Part shown: piece by piece, positions 24,175-27,855 of the stretch
Layout: the number at the start of each line of letters is the position of its first letter
Numbering within the stretch: position 1 is the first letter of the stretch
From: Pseudomonadota bacterium
GTDB taxonomy: Bacteria > Pseudomonadota > Gammaproteobacteria > Xanthomonadales > Rhodanobacteraceae
NCBI GenBank assembly: GCA_021777635.1
Contig: JAJYDI010000005.1
Coordinates: forward strand, 1-27,855
DNA length: 27,855 nt
Direction of reading: 5' to 3'
Program-made: the position numbers and the translations under genes
Notes under the pieces: generated by a model
Told to the model about the DNA's origin: nothing
Databases searched by the model: none
The model's input: the letters and a program-made list of their open reading frames with translations, nothing else

Positions 24175-25188
24175 ATGGCCATAAAGGTCGCGATCAACGG
24201 CTACGGCCGCATCGGCCGCAACATCCTGCGCGCGCTATACGAGTCGAATCGCACGAACGAGATCCAAGTGGTCGCGATCAACGATCTGGGCGACGCCGAA
24301 ACCAATGCGCATCTGACCCGGTACGACACCGCGCACGGCCGCTTCCCGCACGAGGTCTTGGTGGACGGCGGTGACTTGGTCGTCAAGGGCGACCGCATCA
24401 AGGTGTTCGCCGAACGGGATCCGGCTCGGTTGCCGTGGGGCGCGCTGGGCGTGGACGTGGTGCTGGAGTGCACGGGCCTGTTCACAAGCAAGGCAAAGGC
24501 CGGCGCGCATCTGTCTGGTGGCGCGAAGAAGGTGATCATCTCCGCGCCGGGCGGCAGCGATGTCGACGGAACCTTTGTGATGGGCGTCAACCACGACCGG
24601 CTCAGGTCCGGTCATCAGGTCATCTCCAACGCCAGCTGCACTACCAACTGCCTGGCGCCTCTAGCCAAGGTGCTGCATACAAAAATCGGCATCGTGCATG
24701 GACTGATGACTACCATCCACGCCTACACAAACGACCAAGTGCTGACCGACGTCTACCACTCCGATCTGCGCCGCGCCCGTTCAGCGACGATGAGCCAGAT
24801 TCCGACCAAGACCGGCGCCGCCGCCGCGGTGGGTCTGGTGCTGCCCGAACTCAACGGCAAGCTTGACGGCTTCGCGATGCGCGTGCCGACGATCAACGTG
24901 TCGGTAGTAGATCTGTCTTTCGTCGCCGCGCGCGCGACCGCCAAGGACGAGATCGACGCCGCGGTGCACGAGGCTAGCGAGGGCACGCTGAAGGGCATCC
25001 TCGGCGTCAATACCCGACCGCTAGTGTCCGTGGACTTTAACCACAACCCGCTGTCGAGCATCTACGACGCCACCCAGACACGCGTGATGGGCGGCACCTT
25101 GGTCAAGGTGCTTAGCTGGTACGACAACGAGTGGGGTTTCTCCAACCGCATGCTGGACATGACCCATGCACTGATGGCGGCGCGCTGA
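24175..25188 (+). CDS. gap: Glyceraldehyde-3-phosphate dehydrogenase
   Basis: 337-residue cytosolic NAD-dependent enzyme of glycolysis. NAD-binding [12 protein letters not shown] (residues 9-20), catalytic Cys155 in [12 protein letters not shown], catalytic-site His182 in [10 protein letters not shown], the phosphate-binding segment [16 protein letters not shown] and the C-terminal [11 protein letters not shown] are all intact. The start at 24175 has GGAGG 10 bases upstream; a longer frame to 23848 runs through the pseudogene. The TAAAAT hexamer at 24126-24131 may be a -10 element. IND at 35-37 fits an NAD-preferring enzyme. It is transcribed away from the denitrification islet; pgk, a common neighbour, is not in the window. 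Confidence 0.97.
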   Translation: MAIKVAINGYGRIGRNILRALYESNRTNEIQVVAINDLGDAETNAHLTRYDTAHGRFPHEVLVDGGDLVVKGDRIKVFAERDPARLPWGALGVDVVLECTGLFTSKAKAGAHLSGGAKKVIISAPGGSDVDGTFVMGVNHDRLRSGHQVISNASCTTNCLAPLAKVLHTKIGIVHGLMTTIHAYTNDQVLTDVYHSDLRRARSATMSQIPTKTGAAAAVGLVLPELNGKLDGFAMRVPTINVSVVDLSFVAARATAKDEIDAAVHEASEGTLKGILGVNTRPLVSVDFNHNPLSSIYDATQTRVMGGTLVKVLSWYDNEWGFSNRMLDMTHALMAAR

Positions 25189-25382
25189 GTTCTGCAACGG
25201 TCTTCTGATCTTGAGCGCAGCGAAGGAGCTGCGCGGCGAAGCATCCAGCCGGCGGGGCCATCCCGGACCGCCGTCGAGTCATTCCGTGCAGCCCGGGGAT
25301 GTCCCAAGCCAAGGGGTCTGCGCGCTCCGAAGTCGCCGGATCTGCGCACTCCGCAGTCTGACGCGGATCGATGCAGTCGCTC
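25189..25382. repeat. Intergenic repeat-like block with an imperfect tandem repeat
   Basis: 194 bases between gap and the second fnr-like gene, which converge here. TCTGCGCGCTCCGAAGTC (25317-25334) recurs 24 bases later as TCTGCGCACTCCGCAGTC (25341-25358), 16 of 18 identical. Upstream, TTGAGCGCAGCGAAGGAG (25213-25230) resembles the interspersed-repeat core also suspected at 17429-17458. No U-tract terminator is visible, although convergent genes need one. Confidence 0.5.
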
Positions 25383-26141
25383 TCAGCGCTGCAGCACGTT
25401 GCGGGCACGCTCGCGCAGACGCGGCGCGTCGGTCAACTCGATCTCACGACCGTCGACGCGGATCAAACCCTGCTCGCGAAAACGCGCCAGCACGCGGCTG
25501 ACCGTCTCCGGCGCCAGCCGCAGATAGTTGGCGATGTCGCCGCGCGGCATCGCGAGATGCAGTTGCGTCGCCGACTGCCGGCGCTCGGCGAGGCGCTCGC
25601 CGAGATCGAGCAGGAACGCGGCCATGCGTTCGTCAGCGCTGTAGTCGCCGGCAAGCATCGCCGACGTGCCGATCTCCTTGCTCAGCGCGCGCAGCAGGTT
25701 CATCAGCAGATCGGGCACTTGCTGCGCCAGCTCGCGCACGGTCGGAAACGAGAAGCGGCAGACGTACACCGTATCCAGTGCCATCGCGTCGCAGGGATAG
25801 CGCTCGGGATGGATCGCATTCAGTCCGACCGCCTCACCGGGCAGATAGAAACCCAGCACCTGTTCATGGCCGTCACCATCTACGACCTGGGTCTTGACCA
25901 TGCCCGAACGCACCGCGTAGATCGCCTTAAACGGCTCATGGGCACGAAAGACCGCGTCGCCGACGTGGTACGGGCCCAGATGCTCGACCGTGCACTGCAC
26001 GCGCCGCATCGCATCCTCGTCCTGGCCAGTGGCGATGCAGCCTGCACTGAAGGCGCAGGCGGAACACAGATGCTCCGGGTGATCATGCGGATGGTGGGCG
26101 ACCAGATCCGCGATGGCGTGACGACCGGCGGCAATGTCCAC
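25383..26141 (-). CDS. FNR-family oxygen-sensing transcriptional regulator (copy next to hemN)
   Basis: 252-residue Crp/Fnr regulator starting at GTG 26141, where GGAG lies 8 bases upstream; a TTG at 26162 without RBS is the alternative. Cys26, Cys29, Cys35 (LCSACAFSAGC) and Cys117 (RYPCDAM) are the four expected iron-sulfur ligands, in the same positions and same total length as the paralogue at 20723. The DNA-recognition helix is [19 protein letters not shown] with the conserved Glu and Ser-Arg, so it should bind the same TTGAT-type half-sites. It follows hemN by 33 bases on the same strand, and the hemN FNR-type site probably drives both, giving possible autoregulation. Confidence 0.92.
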   Translation of the reverse strand: MDIAAGRHAIADLVAHHPHDHPEHLCSACAFSAGCIATGQDEDAMRRVQCTVEHLGPYHVGDAVFRAHEPFKAIYAVRSGMVKTQVVDGDGHEQVLGFYLPGEAVGLNAIHPERYPCDAMALDTVYVCRFSFPTVRELAQQVPDLLMNLLRALSKEIGTSAMLAGDYSADERMAAFLLDLGERLAERRQSATQLHLAMPRGDIANYLRLAPETVSRVLARFREQGLIRVDGREIELTDAPRLRERARNVLQR

Positions 26142-26174
26142 GACGAAATCTCCGTGCGGCAACGCACGCGCAGA

Positions 26175-27581
26175 TCATATCGCCCGTGAATACCGCGCGC
26201 GCGGGCCTGCGACACCGAGGTAGGCGTCGAAGCACATCGCGATGTTGCGGAGCAGCAGGCGCCCGCTGGCGCTGACGACGATACGCGAGGCCTCGACTGT
26301 CACCAGGCCGTCCGCGGCAAGTTGTCGCAGCCGCTGCAGTGAGGGACCGAAATAGGTCGCGAAGTCGATGCCGTAGCGGCGGCCGAAGTCGTCCATGTCG
26401 AGGCGGTCATGGCACATCAGCTCCATGATCAGTTCGCGGCGGATGCGGTCATCTTCGCTCAGCTGCAGTCCGCGCGCGATCGGCAGGCGGCCGTCGTCGA
26501 GCATGGCGTAGTAGACCGGCAGCTCCTTAACGTTCTGGCTGTAGGCGTCGCCGATTCGACCGATAGCGCTCATGCCGAGACCAACGATGTCGCAGTCGCC
26601 GTGGGTCGAGTAGCCTTGGAAATTGCGCTGCAGCGAGCCCTCGCGCTGCGCGCGCGCCAGTTCGTCATCGGGCAGCGCGAAGTGATCCATGCCGATATAG
26701 ACATAGCCCGCGGCCGTCAGCGTCTCAAGGGTGATGCCGAACAACGCCAGCTTTTCGGTCGCACCCGGCAGCAGGCTGGCGTCGAGCTGGCGCTGCGGCT
26801 TGAAAAGCTCCGGCAGGTGCGCGTAACTGTAGGCTGCGATGCGATCCGGGCGGATCGCCAGCACCTGTTCGAGCGTGCGCCGGAAACTGTCAACAGTCTG
26901 CAGCGGAAGGCCGTAAATCAGGTCCATGCTCACCGAGGCGAAGCCGGCAGCGCGCGCCGCGGCGATCAGGTCGCGGGTCGCTTCATGGCCCTGAATGCGG
27001 TTGACCGCCGCCTGCACCGCGGGATCGAAATCCTGCACGCCGACACTGAGCCGATTGAAACCCAGCGCCGCCAGCGCACGCACGCTTGACGGATCCGCCC
27101 AGCGCGGATCCATCTCGATGCCGAACTCGCGCTCCTGCGGCGACGCAAAATGAAAGTGCCTGCCCAGGTGCGCCATCAGCCGCGTCATTTGCGCGGCGTC
27201 AAGAAAGTTGGGGGTTCCCCCGCCGAAATGCAGCTGCACCACCAGACGATCGCGATCGAACAGCGCGCCAGCAAGTTCGATCTCGCGGTGCAGATGCTCG
27301 AGGTAGACGTCGGCGCGGGCGCGGTCGCGGGTGATGATGCGCGTGCAGCCGCAGTAGAAGCACGGGCTGGTGCAGAAGGGCACGTGCACGTACAGCGACA
27401 GCGCGCGCGGAATTGGCTCCTCGTTGGAGGCCTGCGCCTGCGCACGCAGATCGCCTTCGCCGAAACCGGCATGGAACTGCGGCGCGGTCGGATAGCTGGT
27501 GTAGCGCGGCCCGGCGACGTCGTAGCGCGTGATCAGCGCGGGGTCGAACGCGGGCGCAGTGAGAACGGGGGATGTGCTCAT
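26175..27581 (-). CDS. hemN: Oxygen-independent coproporphyrinogen III oxidase
   Basis: 468-residue cytosolic radical-SAM enzyme converting coproporphyrinogen III to protoporphyrinogen IX without O2, needed for haem under anaerobic growth. VHVPFCTSPCFYCGC (residues 65-79) holds the CxxxCxxC iron-sulfur site plus the extra cysteine typical of HemN. LHFGGGTPNFL, EMDPRW and LSVGVQDFDPAVQAAVNR follow; the C-terminal HemN domain is complete. The opening ITRYDVAGPRYTSYPTAPQF is the true HemN N-terminus (HemW lacks it). Start 27581 lies where an FNR-activated promoter would place the transcript start, so the mRNA may be leaderless. The fnr-like gene is next downstream. Its haem supports the denitrification cytochromes. 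Confidence 0.96.
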   Translation of the reverse strand: MSTSPVLTAPAFDPALITRYDVAGPRYTSYPTAPQFHAGFGEGDLRAQAQASNEEPIPRALSLYVHVPFCTSPCFYCGCTRIITRDRARADVYLEHLHREIELAGALFDRDRLVVQLHFGGGTPNFLDAAQMTRLMAHLGRHFHFASPQEREFGIEMDPRWADPSSVRALAALGFNRLSVGVQDFDPAVQAAVNRIQGHEATRDLIAAARAAGFASVSMDLIYGLPLQTVDSFRRTLEQVLAIRPDRIAAYSYAHLPELFKPQRQLDASLLPGATEKLALFGITLETLTAAGYVYIGMDHFALPDDELARAQREGSLQRNFQGYSTHGDCDIVGLGMSAIGRIGDAYSQNVKELPVYYAMLDDGRLPIARGLQLSEDDRIRRELIMELMCHDRLDMDDFGRRYGIDFATYFGPSLQRLRQLAADGLVTVEASRIVVSASGRLLLRNIAMCFDAYLGVAGPRARYSRAI

Positions 27582-27587
27582 GGACCG

Positions 27588-27593
27588 ACTCTA
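27588..27593 (-). promoter_or_regulatory. Candidate -10 element of hemN
   Basis: TAGAGT on the minus strand matches TATAAT at 4 of 6 positions and its centre lies 32 bases from the centre of the FNR-type site, the spacing of class II FNR promoters. It predicts a transcript start at or beside the hemN ATG. Confidence 0.45.
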
Positions 27594-27615
27594 TGCGCAG
27601 CATCACGCCTGCGCT

Positions 27616-27629
27616 TTGACCTGGATCAG
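27616..27629 (-). promoter_or_regulatory. FNR/DNR-type binding site upstream of hemN
   Basis: On the plus strand it reads TTGAC-CTGG-ATCAG, 8 of 10 to TTGAT-N4-ATCAA. The centre is 41.5 bases from the first base of the hemN ATG. It overlaps the stop codon of the upstream fumarylacetoacetate-hydrolase family gene. Anaerobic activation of hemN by FNR/ANR is well established in Proteobacteria. Confidence 0.8.
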
Positions 27630-27855
27630 TCGCCACCTCCCGCCTCGACGCGCTGTTCGATGGCGCCGAACAGGCTGCGGTTGGAGGCATCGGTGATCTC
27701 AATCCGCACCACGTCGCCGAACTTCAGGAACGGCGTGACCGGCTTGCCATCGCGCAGGGTCTCGACGGTACGCTGCTCGGCCAGGCAGGAGGCGCCCTTG
27801 GCGGTGTCGCGGTTGGCGATGGTCCCCGAGCCGACCAGCGTGCCTGCCGTCAGCG
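27626..27855 (-). CDS. Fumarylacetoacetate hydrolase family protein, C-terminal part
   Basis: Partial gene cut by the window end; the last 76 residues and a TGA stop (27626-27628) are visible. The text GTLVGSGTIANRDTAKGASC followed by LAEQRTVETL and TPFLKFGDVVRIEITDASNR, ending LFGAIEQRVEAGGGD, is the C-terminal metal-binding-fold end of the FAA hydrolase family (bacterial fumarylacetoacetase-like, 'GSGT..N...G.sC..E.r..E......TPFL..GD.VRIE'). These enzymes cleave C-C bonds in aromatic amino-acid or aromatic-acid breakdown. The substrate cannot be told from this part. Its stop overlaps the hemN regulatory site. Confidence 0.88.
   Translation of the reverse strand, partial: LTAGTLVGSGTIANRDTAKGASCLAEQRTVETLRDGKPVTPFLKFGDVVRIEITDASNRSLFGAIEQRVEAGGGD

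Noticed and set aside
1..27855. tRNA, rRNA, CRISPR array, intact insertion sequence or prophage genes
   Set aside because: No regular spaced repeats, cloverleaf-like sequence, transposase motif or phage protein was recognised on either strand by reading; a dedicated scan was not possible.

Overview
The window looks like chromosomal DNA of a Gram-negative gammaproteobacterium. GC is high, there are outer-membrane barrels, TonB-type domains and [4Fe-4S] FNR regulators, and a glycolytic gene group (pyk, class I fba, gap) recalls Xanthomonadales/Rhodanobacteraceae. That placement is inference from gene content only; no marker gene is present.

Region 1 (98-10289, all minus strand) is a tightly coupled eight-gene glycan operon. 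In transcription order it holds a MurG-like glycosyltransferase, two GT4 glycosyltransferases, an MsbA-type ABC exporter, a secreted outer-membrane beta-barrel protein, a histidine phosphatase, UDP-glucose 6-dehydrogenase and a GAF-globin-GAF sensor with no visible output domain. Neighbouring genes overlap or lie a few bases apart. No Wzx/Wzy/Wza or polymerase is visible, so a short glucuronate-containing glycolipid or glycan flipped by the ABC protein fits better than a classic capsule.

Region 2 (10290-13598) reads as less GC-rich and is gene-poor. It holds one small unrecognised protein with a good ribosome binding site (RBS), and a two-gene unit of an outer-membrane barrel and a short PstS-like periplasmic protein. 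It ends in a clear bidirectional intrinsic terminator shared with fba.

Region 3 (13599-17324, minus) carries class I fructose-bisphosphate aldolase, two small secreted TonB-C-like proteins and pyruvate kinase. A hairpin-rich repeat-like intergenic block (17325-17659) separates it from region 4.

Region 4 (17660-23283) is a denitrification islet: sco-like, nirV and nirK (NirK fused to a C-terminal cytochrome c) on the minus strand; divergently an FNR-family regulator, nnrS and a SirB2-family membrane protein. A degraded S1/P1-type nuclease gene (23325-24040) follows, then gap (24175-25188, plus).

Region 5 (25383-27855, minus) has a second FNR paralogue downstream of hemN and the C-terminal end of a fumarylacetoacetate-hydrolase family gene. 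Three FNR/DNR-type sites sharing the pattern YTGAC-N4-ATCAR lie before nirK, nnrS and hemN, which suggests one oxygen/NO-responsive regulon. The islet sits between glycolytic genes that are usually neighbours in Xanthomonadales, suggesting insertion or rearrangement.
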